NCBI RefSeq assembly: GCF_008086595.1
Contig: NZ_RXYA01000005.1
Coordinates: 124,001-188,000, forward strand
Direction of reading: 5' to 3'
Length of the DNA: 64,000 nucleotides
Origin: Acetobacterium paludosum
Lineage (GTDB): Bacteria; Bacillota; Clostridia; Eubacteriales; Eubacteriaceae
Shown one piece after another: positions 17,554-27,710 of this stretch (its first letter is position 1; every line of letters starts with the position of its first letter). The notes under the pieces were generated by a model. It did no database searches, was not told where the DNA came from, and worked only from the letters and a program-made list of their open reading frames with translations. A program made the translations under genes and the position numbers.

Positions 17554-18834
17554 ATGAAAACTATTATTTATGATCAAACGATGGATCTTGACAAAATCCT
17601 AAAACGCAATGAAGATGTACGAGATGATATCCGTAATGCCGTTCTGGAAATAATCAAAGGCGTAAAAACAGATGGTGATGCCGCACTATTGTACTATACA
17701 AAGGCATTGGATCACTGTGAGCTGACCCATCTTCAGGTAACTGAAGAAGAAATACAGGAAGCCTTCGATTCCGTTTCTGAGAGCTTGCTTGAGATTATCA
17801 GAGAAGCTGCCGGTAATATTCGTTCTTTCCATGAAAAGCAACTGGAAACCACCTGGACCTATGAACCCAAACCCGGTGTTGTACTCGGTCAACACATTAC
17901 TCCAATCGAGCGTGTAGGATTATATGTACCCGGAGGAAAAGCAACCTATCCCTCCACGGTATTAATGGATTCCATCCCTGCCCTGGTTGCTGGTGTTCAA
18001 TCATTAGTTATGGTAACTCCTCCTGGTAAAGATGGAAAAGTCAATCCCGCAATTCTGGCAGCTGCTAAAATTGCCGGCGTTCACGAAATATATAAAATTG
18101 GTGGAGCTCAAGCAATCGCTGCGCTTGCTTATGGTACCGAAACCATCAAACCGGTAAATAAAATTGTCGGGCCTGGAAACATCTATGTGGCCACCGCCAA
18201 AAAAGAAGTTTTTGGAAAAGTCGACATTGATATGATCGCCGGCCCCAGTGAGGTCCTCATTATCGCAGACAAAAACGCCAATCCCGTTTATGCTGCCGCC
18301 GATCTATTATCCCAGGCTGAACATGATGAAATGGCGATGCCCATTTTCGTTACCACCTCAGAGGATCTTGCCAAACAGGTGATCGAAAAAGTTTACCGAC
18401 AAATCAACGAAGACTTAGGCCGCAAAGAAATTGCAAAAAAATCAATGGATGATTTTGGATTTGTTTTCATTGTCAAAGATCTGGATGAAGCCTTTGAACT
18501 TTCCAATAAAATTGCTCCGGAACATTTAGAGCTTCTCATTGAAAATCCGATGGACTCTTTGGAAAAAGTGAGAAATGCCGGTGCCATTTTCATGGGAGCC
18601 TACACCCCGGAGCCTCTGGGTGATTATTTTGCGGGGCCTAATCATACCCTTCCCACTTCTGGAACGGCAAAATTTTCTTCTCCTCTTGGTGTCTATGACT
18701 TTATTAAAAAATCAAGCATTCTTTCTTATGATCAGAATTCTTTGAAAAATGTATATGAAAAGATTGCTGCTTTTGCCCGCTCAGAAGGTCTTGATGCTCA
18801 TGCAAAAGCAGTCGAAAGGCGGTTTGAAAACTGA
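17554..18834 (+). CDS. hisD: Histidinol dehydrogenase
   Basis: 426 residues. It catalyses the last two oxidations, histidinol to histidine, with NAD and zinc. The segments GLYVPGGKATYPSTVLM, KIGGAQAIAALAYGT, IAGPSEVL and the zinc/catalytic region (LLSQAEHDE and APEHLELL) are present. GAGGAAGG lies ahead of ATG. Its stop overlaps the hisC ATG by 1 base (CTGATGG). Confidence 0.96.
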   Translation: MKTIIYDQTMDLDKILKRNEDVRDDIRNAVLEIIKGVKTDGDAALLYYTKALDHCELTHLQVTEEEIQEAFDSVSESLLEIIREAAGNIRSFHEKQLETTWTYEPKPGVVLGQHITPIERVGLYVPGGKATYPSTVLMDSIPALVAGVQSLVMVTPPGKDGKVNPAILAAAKIAGVHEIYKIGGAQAIAALAYGTETIKPVNKIVGPGNIYVATAKKEVFGKVDIDMIAGPSEVLIIADKNANPVYAAADLLSQAEHDEMAMPIFVTTSEDLAKQVIEKVYRQINEDLGRKEIAKKSMDDFGFVFIVKDLDEAFELSNKIAPEHLELLIENPMDSLEKVRNAGAIFMGAYTPEPLGDYFAGPNHTLPTSGTAKFSSPLGVYDFIKKSSILSYDQNSLKNVYEKIAAFARSEGLDAHAKAVERRFEN

Positions 18835-19898
18835 TGGAGTCCTTAATTAGAAAAAACATTCAAGATCTTGTTGCTTACAAAGTCGATGCCCCTCAATACG
18901 AAATTATCGTTAATGCCAATGAAAGTCCCTATGACTTTCCAATGATTTTAAAGCGACAATTTACTGATGATATCTGTAATACCGACCTCAACCGATATCC
19001 TGAAGCTTGCTTTCCCGAATTATTAAACGAACTTAGCGCTTATACCGGTGTCCCAACCGATGGGATTATTTGCGGATCAGGCTCTGATGAGCTGATTGCG
19101 ATGATTAATCAAGCTTTTGTTAATGCCGGTGACGTGGTAGTTTCTCATTCGCCATCCTTTGATATGTATAATATCTGGGCAAAAATTTCGGATTCCAAAC
19201 ACATTCGCATTCTTGATTTACCCGGCCATATACCGGATGTCGACGGTATTATAAAAGCAGCCTGTGACAATCACGCTAAACTATTATATATTTGCAATCC
19301 AAATAATCCAACCGGTTATACTTTCGCCAAAAAAGACATTATCAAAATATTAGATGCTGTTCCTTCTCTCGTTGTTTTAGATGAAGCCTATATCGAATTT
19401 TTTGGCGAATCTGATGTGGATTTATTGCCTAATTATCCGCGGCTTTTAATTCTCCGCACCTTATCAAAAGCCTTTGGTCTAGCAGGTATTCGTTGTGGCT
19501 ACGCTTTGGGAAACAAGAATATCATCGATGTGCTTTACAAGGTAAAAGCTCCCTATAATCTGAATGTTCTCACTCAAAAGATGGCCGTGATTGCGCTTCA
19601 GAATCGGGATAAAGTTTTTAAAAATCTTGAAGAAATTAAAGCTGAACGAGAAAAAGCAATGGCTGTTTTGAAAGAATTGCCTTCGCTCACTGTTTATCCT
19701 TCCGGTGCAAACTTTATTTATTTTGAAACGCCTTTCGCTGAAAAAATATATGAAGTACTGCTTAATCGTAGTATCCTTATCAAGCGCTTTAAAGAAACCG
19801 GTTCCTGTCCCGAAAGCATCCGTTTTTCAATCGGTAAGCCGAAAGAAAACCAAAAGATTCTGGAAATTATCAAGGAGGTCGTGTACAATGAAGCGTAG
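18834..19898 (+). CDS. hisC: Histidinol-phosphate aminotransferase
   Basis: 354 residues, fold-type I PLP aminotransferase. The PLP lysine lies in TLSKAFGLAGIRCGY, with NPNNPTG and VLDEAYIEF upstream. It transfers the amino group from glutamate to imidazole-acetol phosphate. The end overlaps hisB by 11 bases. No ribosome site is obvious before its ATG, fitting coupled translation from hisD. Confidence 0.95.
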   Translation: MESLIRKNIQDLVAYKVDAPQYEIIVNANESPYDFPMILKRQFTDDICNTDLNRYPEACFPELLNELSAYTGVPTDGIICGSGSDELIAMINQAFVNAGDVVVSHSPSFDMYNIWAKISDSKHIRILDLPGHIPDVDGIIKAACDNHAKLLYICNPNNPTGYTFAKKDIIKILDAVPSLVVLDEAYIEFFGESDVDLLPNYPRLLILRTLSKAFGLAGIRCGYALGNKNIIDVLYKVKAPYNLNVLTQKMAVIALQNRDKVFKNLEEIKAEREKAMAVLKELPSLTVYPSGANFIYFETPFAEKIYEVLLNRSILIKRFKETGSCPESIRFSIGKPKENQKILEIIKEVVYNEA

Positions 19899-20475
19899 CT
19901 GTGTATTAAACCGAACCACGACTGAAACCACTATTGCACTTTCTTTAAACATCGATGGTTCCGGGATCGCCAATGTCAATACCGGCGTTGGTTTTTTTGA
20001 CCATATGCTGACACTTTTTACCAAACATGGAAAATTTGATTTAACCATTGATGCTACCGGCGACAACGCCGACAATCACCATGCCATTGAAGATATTGGC
20101 ATTCTTCTTGGTAAGGCTTTTTATCAAGCCCTTGGCGATAAAGCCGGTATTAACCGCTATGCCTTCCAATTCACCCCAATGGATGAGGCTTTATGCCGTA
20201 CCTGCGTTGATATCAGTGGCCGCAGTTATCTTGTCTTTGATGTTCCCTTAACCCGAGAGTTTATTGGTGATTTTGAAGCTGAACTTCTAGAAGAATTTTT
20301 CATCGCATTTACCACTAACAGTAAAATGACCCTTCATGTTGCTTCCTTGTATGGAACCAATAATCATCATATCGTCGAAGGTATTTTTAAGTCATTGGGA
20401 CGAACACTCAAAAATGCCTGCTACATCGAAGCCGGCAACAAAGAAATTCCTTCAACTAAAGGAATTATTGAATAA
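19888..20475 (+). CDS. hisB: Imidazoleglycerol-phosphate dehydratase
   Basis: 195 residues from ATG 19888, which follows AAGGAGG; a longer upstream open frame lies inside hisC and is not coding. The manganese-binding repeats are visible as NHHAIEDIG and NNHHIVEGIFK. The monofunctional form lacks the histidinol-phosphatase domain; no histidinol phosphatase gene lies in this operon. Confidence 0.95.
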   Translation: MKRSCVLNRTTTETTIALSLNIDGSGIANVNTGVGFFDHMLTLFTKHGKFDLTIDATGDNADNHHAIEDIGILLGKAFYQALGDKAGINRYAFQFTPMDEALCRTCVDISGRSYLVFDVPLTREFIGDFEAELLEEFFIAFTTNSKMTLHVASLYGTNNHHIVEGIFKSLGRTLKNACYIEAGNKEIPSTKGIIE

Positions 20476-20490
20476 CAAGGAGGAACATAA

Positions 20491-21099
20491 ATGATAGCAA
20501 TTGTTGATTACGACGTTGGGAATTTAAAAAATGTCTATACTGCCCTCGGGGATGTTGGCCTGGAAGGAATCATAACCAGAGATAAAAAAGTGCTGGATCA
20601 GGCTGAAGCGATTATTCTTCCCGGTGTTGGTGCATTTTCTGATGCGATGGAAAATTTAAGAAAATTTGACCTCATCGACACCCTCAATGCCAACGTCAAA
20701 AAGGGGAAAATTCTTTTAGGAATCTGCTTGGGGATGCAGCTACTTTTTGATAAGAGTTATGAAGACGGAGAATTTTCAGGCCTTTCCTATATTCCTGGAG
20801 AAATTGTTAAATTCACTGCCCCAAACATAAAAATCCCCCATATGGGTTGGAACAATCTTATTATTAATCGGGAAAGCCCTTTAGTAAAGAATATCGGCAC
20901 TGAAGATTACGTTTATTTTGTTCATTCCTACTATGCTAATCCAGTGGATTTCAACGATGTCATTGCTTATGCCGAATACAGCGTTAAAGTCCCTGGAATC
21001 GTGCAAAGAGGCAACGTCATCGGGATGCAGTTTCATCCTGAAAAAAGCTCAACCGTCGGACTTCAATTATTAAAAAACTTTAAGGAGATATTATCATGA
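20491..21099 (+). CDS. hisH: Imidazole glycerol phosphate synthase, glutaminase subunit
   Basis: 202 residues, class I glutamine amidotransferase. The nucleophile Cys lies in GICLGMQLLF, with His and Glu of the triad in MQFHPEKS near the C-terminus. It supplies ammonia to HisF. AAGGAGG precedes ATG; the 3' end overlaps hisA by 4 bases. Confidence 0.96.
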   Translation: MIAIVDYDVGNLKNVYTALGDVGLEGIITRDKKVLDQAEAIILPGVGAFSDAMENLRKFDLIDTLNANVKKGKILLGICLGMQLLFDKSYEDGEFSGLSYIPGEIVKFTAPNIKIPHMGWNNLIINRESPLVKNIGTEDYVYFVHSYYANPVDFNDVIAYAEYSVKVPGIVQRGNVIGMQFHPEKSSTVGLQLLKNFKEILS

Positions 21100-21815
21100 T
21101 TGTTTTCCCTGCAATTGATTTAAAAAACGGTAAATGCGTTCGTTTAATGCAAGGACAAAAAGATGCTGAAACCATTTATTTTAATGATCCTGTGGATGTC
21201 GCTCTAAAATGGCAAGCGAAGGGTGCACAATTCTTACACTTAGTTGACTTGGATGGAGCCTTTGACGGTCAGCCAAAAAATTTAGAACTCATAAAAAAAA
21301 TTGTCGAAGCTCTCGACATTCCAATCGAATTAGGCGGTGGCATCAGAAATTTGGATATTGCCAAAGAATATATTGATATCGGTGTATCGCGAATTATCAT
21401 TGGAACTCAGGCCGTCAAAGATTTTGGTTTTATTGAAAACCTTTTGGACCTCTATGATGATAAAGTCTGCGTTTCTATTGATGCAAAAAAAGGTATCGTG
21501 TGTACCGAAGGCTGGGTTGAAAGCAGCAATATTGAAGCATTGGAACTGGCCAGCAAATTAGAGAGATACGGTTTGTCAACCTTGGTGTACACCGATATAT
21601 CGAAAGATGGCATGATGACCGGTCCTAATTTTGAAATGCTTGGTGTGCTTAACAATCATTTAAATATGGATATCATCGCCTCTGGAGGAATTTCCAGTAT
21701 TGAAGATATGAAACGATTGAAGTCAATGGGTCTGTATGGCGCCATCACCGGAAAAGCACTTTATGAAGGTACCATTGATCTTGAAAATCTGTTAGAGGAG
21801 CTTAAATCATGCTGA
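21096..21815 (+). CDS. hisA: ProFAR isomerase
   Basis: 239 residues, TIM barrel. It performs the Amadori rearrangement of ProFAR. The N-terminal Asp in [14 protein letters not shown] (about residue 8) and the second catalytic Asp in YTDISKDGM are present, with two half-barrel phosphate sites (ELGGGIR and ASGGISS). It overlaps hisH by 4 and hisF by 7 bases. Confidence 0.95.
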   Translation: MIVFPAIDLKNGKCVRLMQGQKDAETIYFNDPVDVALKWQAKGAQFLHLVDLDGAFDGQPKNLELIKKIVEALDIPIELGGGIRNLDIAKEYIDIGVSRIIIGTQAVKDFGFIENLLDLYDDKVCVSIDAKKGIVCTEGWVESSNIEALELASKLERYGLSTLVYTDISKDGMMTGPNFEMLGVLNNHLNMDIIASGGISSIEDMKRLKSMGLYGAITGKALYEGTIDLENLLEELKSC

Positions 21816-22567
21816 CCAAACGTATCATTCCCTGCCTGGACGTCGATCATGGCAGGGTCGTAAAAGGAAAAAAATTTCAAAACATACAAGACGTTGCAAA
21901 CCCTGTGGAATTAGGACGCTATTACTCGGAACAAGGCGCTGATGAGTTAGTTTTCTATGACATTACCGCAACATATGAAGATCGAGATATTTTTATCAAT
22001 ATTGTTGAAAAGGTCGCTGAAGCAATTCGCATTCCCTTTACCATTGGCGGCGGCATCAGCAAGGTGGAAGATTTCAGAAAGGTTCTCATGGCCGGAGCCG
22101 ACAAAGTTTCCGTCAACTCTGCGGCCGTTATGAAACCCCAACTCATCAAGGAAGCTGCCCTGAAATTCGGCGCTCAGTGTGTTGTTCTCTCCATTGATGC
22201 CAAAAAAAACAATCATGGCTCCTGGGATGTTTATGTTAAAGGCGGTCGCGAAAATACCGGAATTGATGCCATCGAATGGGCACAGCGCGGTCAAAACTTA
22301 GGTGCCGGAGAAATCTGTATTAATTCCATCGATTCAGACGGCGTAAAGAAAGGCTTTGATCTTGAATTAAATAAAAAGCTTTCTGATCTTCTAACTATTC
22401 CCATTATTGCATCTGGAGGAGCTGGAAAAATGCAGGACTTCGCCGATGTTTTAAAGGTTGGTGCCGATGCCGCCTTAGCCGCCTCCGTGTTCCATTATAA
22501 GGAAATTTTAATTTCTGATCTGAAAAACTATTTGCACAATGAAAAGATTCCCGTTAGACGGGTTTAG
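21809..22567 (+). CDS. hisF: Imidazole glycerol phosphate synthase, cyclase subunit
   Basis: 252 residues, TIM barrel. Asp11 lies in [14 protein letters not shown], and the second catalytic Asp in VVLSIDAKK. Phosphate sites FTIGGGIS and IIASGGAG are present. It makes IGP and AICAR from PRFAR and ammonia delivered by HisH. Confidence 0.96.
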   Translation: MLTKRIIPCLDVDHGRVVKGKKFQNIQDVANPVELGRYYSEQGADELVFYDITATYEDRDIFINIVEKVAEAIRIPFTIGGGISKVEDFRKVLMAGADKVSVNSAAVMKPQLIKEAALKFGAQCVVLSIDAKKNNHGSWDVYVKGGRENTGIDAIEWAQRGQNLGAGEICINSIDSDGVKKGFDLELNKKLSDLLTIPIIASGGAGKMQDFADVLKVGADAALAASVFHYKEILISDLKNYLHNEKIPVRRV

Positions 22568-22578
22568 AAAGGTTAATT

Positions 22579-23199
22579 ATGGATTTAACAACTATTAAAT
22601 ATAACGATGCTGGTCTTGTTCCGGCAATTGTACAGGATTATAATACTCGTCAGGTTTTGATGATGGCCTGGATGAACGAAGACGCTTTAAAACAAAGCGT
22701 TGAAACAAAAAAAGCGACTTTCTATAGCAGAAGCCGCCAACAGTTATGGGTTAAAGGAGAAACATCAGGTAACACTCAAACGATTATTTCAATTGATTAC
22801 GACTGTGATGGTGATACTTTACTCATCCAGGTCATTCCAGCCGGGCCAGCTTGTCATACCGGAAATACCAGCTGTTTTTATCGAAATATTATGACCGATG
22901 AAAAAAATGCTCTCGGCAATATTGACATTCTACCGAAACTTTTTGCATTGATTGCCGATCGTAAAGAGAACCCCGTTGAAGGTTCTTACACCAACTACCT
23001 TTTTAGAGAAGGCGTTGACAAAATTGGTAAAAAGATTGGTGAGGAATCTGCTGAAACAATTATTGCCGCTAAAAACAATGATCCTAATGAACTCATTTAT
23101 GAATCGTCCGACTTAATCTATCATCTATTTGTCATGCTTAATAATCAAGGTGTTGATTTAGAATCTATTTTTAAAGAACTGACCAAACGACATAAATAG
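22579..23199 (+). CDS. hisIE: Bifunctional PRA-CH hydrolase / PRA-PH pyrophosphatase
   Basis: 206 residues. The N-terminal HisI domain (1-105) has WMNEDAL, the [12 protein letters not shown] loop and the zinc Cys region DCDGDTLL and CHTGNTSCF. The C-terminal HisE domain (about 112-205) has the acidic helix [15 protein letters not shown] that binds magnesium. It opens the adenine ring and removes pyrophosphate. It is the last gene of the operon. Confidence 0.95.
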   Translation: MDLTTIKYNDAGLVPAIVQDYNTRQVLMMAWMNEDALKQSVETKKATFYSRSRQQLWVKGETSGNTQTIISIDYDCDGDTLLIQVIPAGPACHTGNTSCFYRNIMTDEKNALGNIDILPKLFALIADRKENPVEGSYTNYLFREGVDKIGKKIGEESAETIIAAKNNDPNELIYESSDLIYHLFVMLNNQGVDLESIFKELTKRHK

Positions 23200-23268
23200 A
23201 AAAAATACTTACTGCTAACTATTTTCAATTGATCAAAATGAATTTTTCAAAGCAGACTGAATCAAAAG

Positions 23269-23308
23269 ATGTGATTATAAAATAAATGCATCTTTTTTAT
23301 AATCACAT
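23269..23308 (+). terminator. Hairpin after the histidine operon
   Basis: A perfect 14-base-pair AT-rich stem (23269-23282 with 23295-23308) with a 12-base loop, 70 bases after hisIE. It lacks a strong T-run on the plus strand; the second hairpin at 23445 is the better terminator. Confidence 0.5.
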
Positions 23309-23444
23309 TTCCCCGAAACCACAACAGCTTAAGATTCCTTAATTTTACTTAAATTTAACCAATTCCAAGTCTCTTTTAAGGTTCAAGACCTATCATAAAG
23401 ATGCGAGATGAAAGTCTCCCCTTTTTCTTTTCATTCCTAATATA

Positions 23445-23479
23445 AAAAACAGCAGGTCATCCGGACCTGCTGTTTTTTT
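23445..23479. terminator. Bidirectional intrinsic terminator between hisIE and gshF
   Basis: AAACAGCAGGTC pairs with GACCTGCTGTTT around a short loop (23459-23463), flanked by A-run on the left and a seven-T run on the right, so it works on both strands. Confidence 0.88.
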
Positions 23480-23508
23480 ATTGATAAGAATTTATTCTCT
23501 TCTTAGTA

Positions 23509-25824
23509 TTACTCCGCCAATCCAATCGTTTTTAGGATGTTGTACCCCAGCCGTCTTTCTTTTCCTTCAAACGGATAAGCATGCATCATAATTGCAGGAT
23601 TAAAGTTTAATTCGATAATTCCGTAAGCGGATTTAGGATTTTTATAGTCTTCAATAATGATGTCGATCCCACAAAATTTCGCATCAAATGCTCTTGCCGC
23701 AGCTAAAGCAATCTTACTAAAATAAGGATGCATTTCTTCCGTATAATCAATGCTGTCTCCACCCGTACTGATATTTGAATTTCCCCGCAAATAAACAACT
23801 TCCCCAGGCTTAGGTACTGATAAGACCGAAATTCCCTGTTTTTTCAAAAACATTTGAGACTGATCATCCAGTTCAATTTTTTTCAAAGGACTGGTATGTC
23901 CATCTCCACGATAAGGATGCTGATTTTTTATATCAATCAATTCCTGAATGGTTAGAATTCCGTCTCCAACAACGTTTGCCGGTCGTCGATGAAGTACCGC
24001 AACAACATCATCTCCCATGGTTAGAAAGCGGTATTCCAAACCAGCGATATATTCTTCTATGAGGATCGTATTATCGTGTTCAAAAGCAATTCGCGCACCT
24101 TCTAATAACTCATCAAAAGACCCACCATTATTATAAATGCATATTCCTAAGCCAAAATTAGTAGACTTTGGTTTGATAACAACTTTTTTCCCTACATATT
24201 TTGGCAGCTTAACGCTTGCTTCTTCAAAGGAAAAAAACTCCTCACCTTTTGGGACCGGTATCCCATTTTCTTTGAGAATCATTTTTGTTACAACCTTATT
24301 TTCCATTAATAATGGTGTGATATAGGTATCGGCGCTTGTTTTTGTGGCTTGCTTCACATACTCTTTATGACCGTCTTTTTCCAATGCAATAATATTTTCT
24401 GATGCATCCACCGGTGTCACTTTAATCCCTCGGGTGAGAGCCTCTTTAATTAAAATCTGGGTTGACAGTTCCCAGTTTTCAAAGCCTTTTAGATGATAAT
24501 GCTCTTTTACCGATTCAGATTTATATTTATTTGCCAACTCTAAATTAGTCCTAATATACCCTTTTTCCGTCATCAGTTCTTTAAGACGATATGCATAAGT
24601 TGTTTGCGGATTCTTCACTCGATTCAGCATCACTTCAATGCAATGATCCTGGTTCAAATTTAAATATTCATTAATCTCCGCCATTTTCCCCAAAACATCT
24701 TCCGCCCAAGCTGTTTTTAACGTCCAATGCTGCTTATCCAGAAGTTCTAAATCCGATTCAAGTCCATGTTCTGCCACGGCAACTTCATTAATTAGTGCTT
24801 CCTGTTGCCAGGTTTCAAAAAACTCTTCACCTTCTAATAAAAGGAACAACATGAAGATATTTAAAAATTCAAGATCAACTTTCGCAATGCCGCATTTGTC
24901 AAATGGGTTAAGATCTATCGTACGAATCTCTAAATATTGGATACCGTCCCTTTCCAGAGATCCTAGCACATTTGCAAAATCTTTTGGTTTTAAGCGGATC
25001 TGAGCATATAACTCTTTTGCCTCAGAAATATTTTTCCTGCTGATAAATTCCTTTATACTGCCGATAAATCCACTGACTGAAGAATAGTCAGGGTATAAGT
25101 CAATTTCATTTTTGTAACCACTACAATTTCCATTTCGAGCTGATGTTCCGCCCTGACTTAAAAATGTTTGATGTCCGTTTTTTTCCATACAATCCAAACA
25201 TTTTTTGATATAAGACTCATGCAATCCCGGGGTACATCCCATTAAATAAATGATTAACCAGCGATAACGCAAATAATTTCTTAACACTTTTAAATAAATT
25301 TTGTCCTTAAAGTCTTTATAAGTTAATTCACTGCCAGATTCTTTCCATAGTATCTCTAAAAAATCATCACTAAATGAAAAATTATAATGAATTCCTGAAA
25401 TTAGCTGGCGTTTCCCGCCATATTTCGCCATCAGTTTTTCACGATATTCTCTAGCTTTCTTTCCAGATTCTCCCTGATATGTTGAAATTGGGATATTTTT
25501 ATCTTCTGGTATATCACACGGCATGGAATAAGGCCAAAACAGCTCTTCATCTCCATCAATTTCATTGATAACAATATCTGTTAGTGCCTCTAAAAAATCG
25601 TAGGTTTCCGTCACCGAATAGCAAACCGGTGTAACTAATTCCACCTGACTTTCTGAAAAATCAGTTGTTATATAGGGATTTTTGAGTTTGTCTCCAAAAA
25701 CTGGCGGATGTGGAGTTAATGCAAGTTTGCCTTGAGGTGTTACTCGAAGTCCTTCTCTTTCCACGCCAAACCCTGCGGTTAAAATACTCTCTGGGGTCAT
25801 TTTATTTTTTAAAATTTCAATCAT
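23509..25824 (-). CDS. gshF: Bifunctional glutathione synthase GshF
   Basis: 771 residues. The N-terminal gamma-glutamylcysteine synthetase domain (about 1-470) opens with FGVEREGLRV, the metal-binding Glu cluster, and includes GGTSARNGNCSGY. The C-terminal ATP-grasp domain (about 490-771) has KVVIKPKSTNFGLGI, IEEYIAGLEYRFL and a closing GIIELNFNPAIMMHAYPFEG. It makes glutathione in two steps on one chain. This is known in some streptococci, Listeria and clostridia but is not universal in strict anaerobes. It stands beside msrAB, suggesting an oxidative-damage cluster. Confidence 0.93.
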   Translation of the reverse strand: MIEILKNKMTPESILTAGFGVEREGLRVTPQGKLALTPHPPVFGDKLKNPYITTDFSESQVELVTPVCYSVTETYDFLEALTDIVINEIDGDEELFWPYSMPCDIPEDKNIPISTYQGESGKKAREYREKLMAKYGGKRQLISGIHYNFSFSDDFLEILWKESGSELTYKDFKDKIYLKVLRNYLRYRWLIIYLMGCTPGLHESYIKKCLDCMEKNGHQTFLSQGGTSARNGNCSGYKNEIDLYPDYSSVSGFIGSIKEFISRKNISEAKELYAQIRLKPKDFANVLGSLERDGIQYLEIRTIDLNPFDKCGIAKVDLEFLNIFMLFLLLEGEEFFETWQQEALINEVAVAEHGLESDLELLDKQHWTLKTAWAEDVLGKMAEINEYLNLNQDHCIEVMLNRVKNPQTTYAYRLKELMTEKGYIRTNLELANKYKSESVKEHYHLKGFENWELSTQILIKEALTRGIKVTPVDASENIIALEKDGHKEYVKQATKTSADTYITPLLMENKVVTKMILKENGIPVPKGEEFFSFEEASVKLPKYVGKKVVIKPKSTNFGLGICIYNNGGSFDELLEGARIAFEHDNTILIEEYIAGLEYRFLTMGDDVVAVLHRRPANVVGDGILTIQELIDIKNQHPYRGDGHTSPLKKIELDDQSQMFLKKQGISVLSVPKPGEVVYLRGNSNISTGGDSIDYTEEMHPYFSKIALAAARAFDAKFCGIDIIIEDYKNPKSAYGIIELNFNPAIMMHAYPFEGKERRLGYNILKTIGLAE

Positions 25825-25845
25825 GCGTATAACCTTTCTATTGTC

Positions 25846-25890
25846 GTACAGGTGAAATGGGGTAAACTGTACAAAATTTTATTTATTATA
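25846..25890 (-). promoter_or_regulatory. gshF upstream region: -10 box and inverted repeat
   Basis: A consensus TATAAT on the minus strand (25890-25885) lacks a clear -35. Between it and the gene is a spaced inverted repeat, CTGTAC at 25867-25872 and GTACAG at 25846-25851. It could be a leader hairpin or a regulator site; I cannot tell which. Confidence 0.4.
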
Positions 25891-25985
25891 CCATAAAAAG
25901 GAATAATTCTATCTACCCTAATTCCCTTTGATTTGTCGGATATATTTTTTTTGAAAACCGCATGATTTCACCAGGAAACAAGTAC

Positions 25986-26948
25986 TTATTTTTTGTTTAT
26001 TAGGAGTGGCATATATTCCGCATATCCTTCCTGTTTCATCTTATCTTTTGGTATGAACTTTAGTGCGGCACTATTGATACAATATCTCATCCCACCCATT
26101 TCTTTTGGCCCATCATCAAAAATGTGTCCCAGATGGGCATCACCAATTTTGCTTCTTACTTCAGTACGCACCATGCTATTCGTTTTGTCAGTGATTTTCA
26201 CAATAATATTTTCATCAATCGGCTTAGCAAAACTAGGCCATCCACATCCTGACTCAAACTTATCACTTGAAATAAAGAGTGGTTGTCCCGTTGTAATATC
26301 TATATAAATACCTTCTTCGAATTCATTAAAATACTCGTTTTGGAAAGGCGGTTCCGTGGCATTATTCTGTGTTACAGCATACTGAACTTCTGATAAATTT
26401 TCCTTTAATCGCTCGCTCGGTTTTTTTAAGTATTTCTTACTTAAATCAACAGAATTCTTGGCCTTTTCAAATTTTTCTGCTCCAATATGACAGTATCCAT
26501 TCGGATTCTTATCCAAATATTTTTGATGATATGCTTCTGCCTTAAAATAATTCAAAAGTGGCTTCACTTCAATTGCTACCTGCTCCCGATACTTTTTCTG
26601 CAGCTGAAAAAGCGAGTCTTTGATAATCTCTTCATCTTCGGGATTTATATAATATATTCCGGTTCTATATTGTGTACCTATATCACCACCCTGTCTATTG
26701 ATACTTACCGGATTGATGACGTCATAAAACAACTCTAAAATGAAAGCTAAACTGATTTTATTTTCGTCATAGATTACTTTTACTGTTTCAGCATGGCCAG
26801 TATTTTGGTGGCACACTTCTTCATATGTTGGCTCTTTCGTATTGCCATTTGCATAACCAACTTCAGTTTCGATGATACCTTTAACATTCTCAAGATATTT
26901 CTCGGTTCCCCAGAAGCATCCCCCTGCCAAATATATTTCTTTTATCAT
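25986..26948 (-). CDS. msrAB: Fused peptide methionine sulfoxide reductase MsrA-MsrB
   Basis: 320 residues from ATG 26948, chosen because GGAGG lies 7 bases ahead. The MsrA domain (about 1-155) carries the catalytic Cys in [11 protein letters not shown] near residue 9; the MsrB domain (about 185-318) has [20 protein letters not shown] and the catalytic Cys in [11 protein letters not shown]. Together they reduce both S- and R-methionine sulfoxide. No export signal is present, so it acts in the cytoplasm. It is 160 bases upstream (in transcription) of gshF. Confidence 0.95.
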   Translation of the reverse strand: MIKEIYLAGGCFWGTEKYLENVKGIIETEVGYANGNTKEPTYEEVCHQNTGHAETVKVIYDENKISLAFILELFYDVINPVSINRQGGDIGTQYRTGIYYINPEDEEIIKDSLFQLQKKYREQVAIEVKPLLNYFKAEAYHQKYLDKNPNGYCHIGAEKFEKAKNSVDLSKKYLKKPSERLKENLSEVQYAVTQNNATEPPFQNEYFNEFEEGIYIDITTGQPLFISSDKFESGCGWPSFAKPIDENIIVKITDKTNSMVRTEVRSKIGDAHLGHIFDDGPKEMGGMRYCINSAALKFIPKDKMKQEGYAEYMPLLINKK

Positions 26949-27021
26949 ATTCATTCCTCCATTTTTCATTTTCTTGTATAGTAAGCTTAATTCTTTTGAC
27001 TTATAAAAATAGCTATCTAAT

Positions 27022-27390
27022 CTAACACACTATATTTTTTTTTAAATATTTTTGATAAGCACTTGTTATCACATTTTCCAACTCCGACTCTAACTCTGAA
27101 AAATCACGATATGCTAAAATTTCCTTTTCCAGAATTTGAGGAAGACGAACTTCTTTTATAAAAATGATTGTCATCGACATATCATCTGCAACACTCAAAT
27201 AAAAACGGGTGAGATCATCAAGCGCCTCATCTTCCAAACTCCATGGGTTAATAATGCATAAAAATGCTTGGTAGAAAATCAAATCTGCATAGTAATCGGC
27301 CTCAACGACAGAAAATTCTTTTGAAGGCAAATGCTCAATTACACTAAAATTTTGATATTGGTCTAATCCCAACGTAATGATCCTCTTCAT
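27022..27390 (-). CDS. Hypothetical protein, 122 aa
   Basis: I do not recognise this protein. The start at 27390 follows GAGGTGATG at a good distance; an upstream in-frame start at 27450 has none. The product is acidic and soluble, starts with a beta-rich segment ([14 protein letters not shown]), contains a hydrophobic strand [12 protein letters not shown] and ends in a helical, lysine-rich tail. It lies between msrAB and the MFS gene with the same orientation. Confidence 0.6.
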   Translation of the reverse strand: MKRIITLGLDQYQNFSVIEHLPSKEFSVVEADYYADLIFYQAFLCIINPWSLEDEALDDLTRFYLSVADDMSMTIIFIKEVRLPQILEKEILAYRDFSELESELENVITSAYQKYLKKNIVC

Positions 27391-27544
27391 CTTTTCATCA
27401 CCTCTCGTAACGTGTTTCATAACTACATTCAAAACATATAAACCCTTCATTATTAGTCTTTTTCTATATAAATACCCTTATGCTAAACTAAAATGCAAAT
27501 ATAATAGATTAATCTCGTTTTCATTTATAATAAACTTTTAAAAT

Positions 27545-27579
27545 CGAAGGCTGCCAATGATCACTATTGACAGCCTTCG
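27545..27579 (-). terminator. Terminator of the MFS gene
   Basis: A 14-base stem with a single C-A mismatch (27545-27558 with 27566-27579), then TTTTAAAAG on the minus strand. It closes the MFS transcript about 130 bases after its stop. Confidence 0.7.
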
Positions 27580-27710
27580 AATCATGTGCAAAAATAGATT
27601 TGAAATTTTTATCTTTTAATCTGCAACACATAGTTTCAATTATTTTATTAATTGTTTTATAAACTTTTGAATCCGTGTGAAAGTCTTTAAATACTTTCAT
27701 TTTTTTAATA

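Noticed and set aside
19705-19887. Longer N-terminus for hisB
   Set aside because: It lies inside hisC in another frame; the ATG at 19888 has a perfect ribosome site and gives the standard HisB length.
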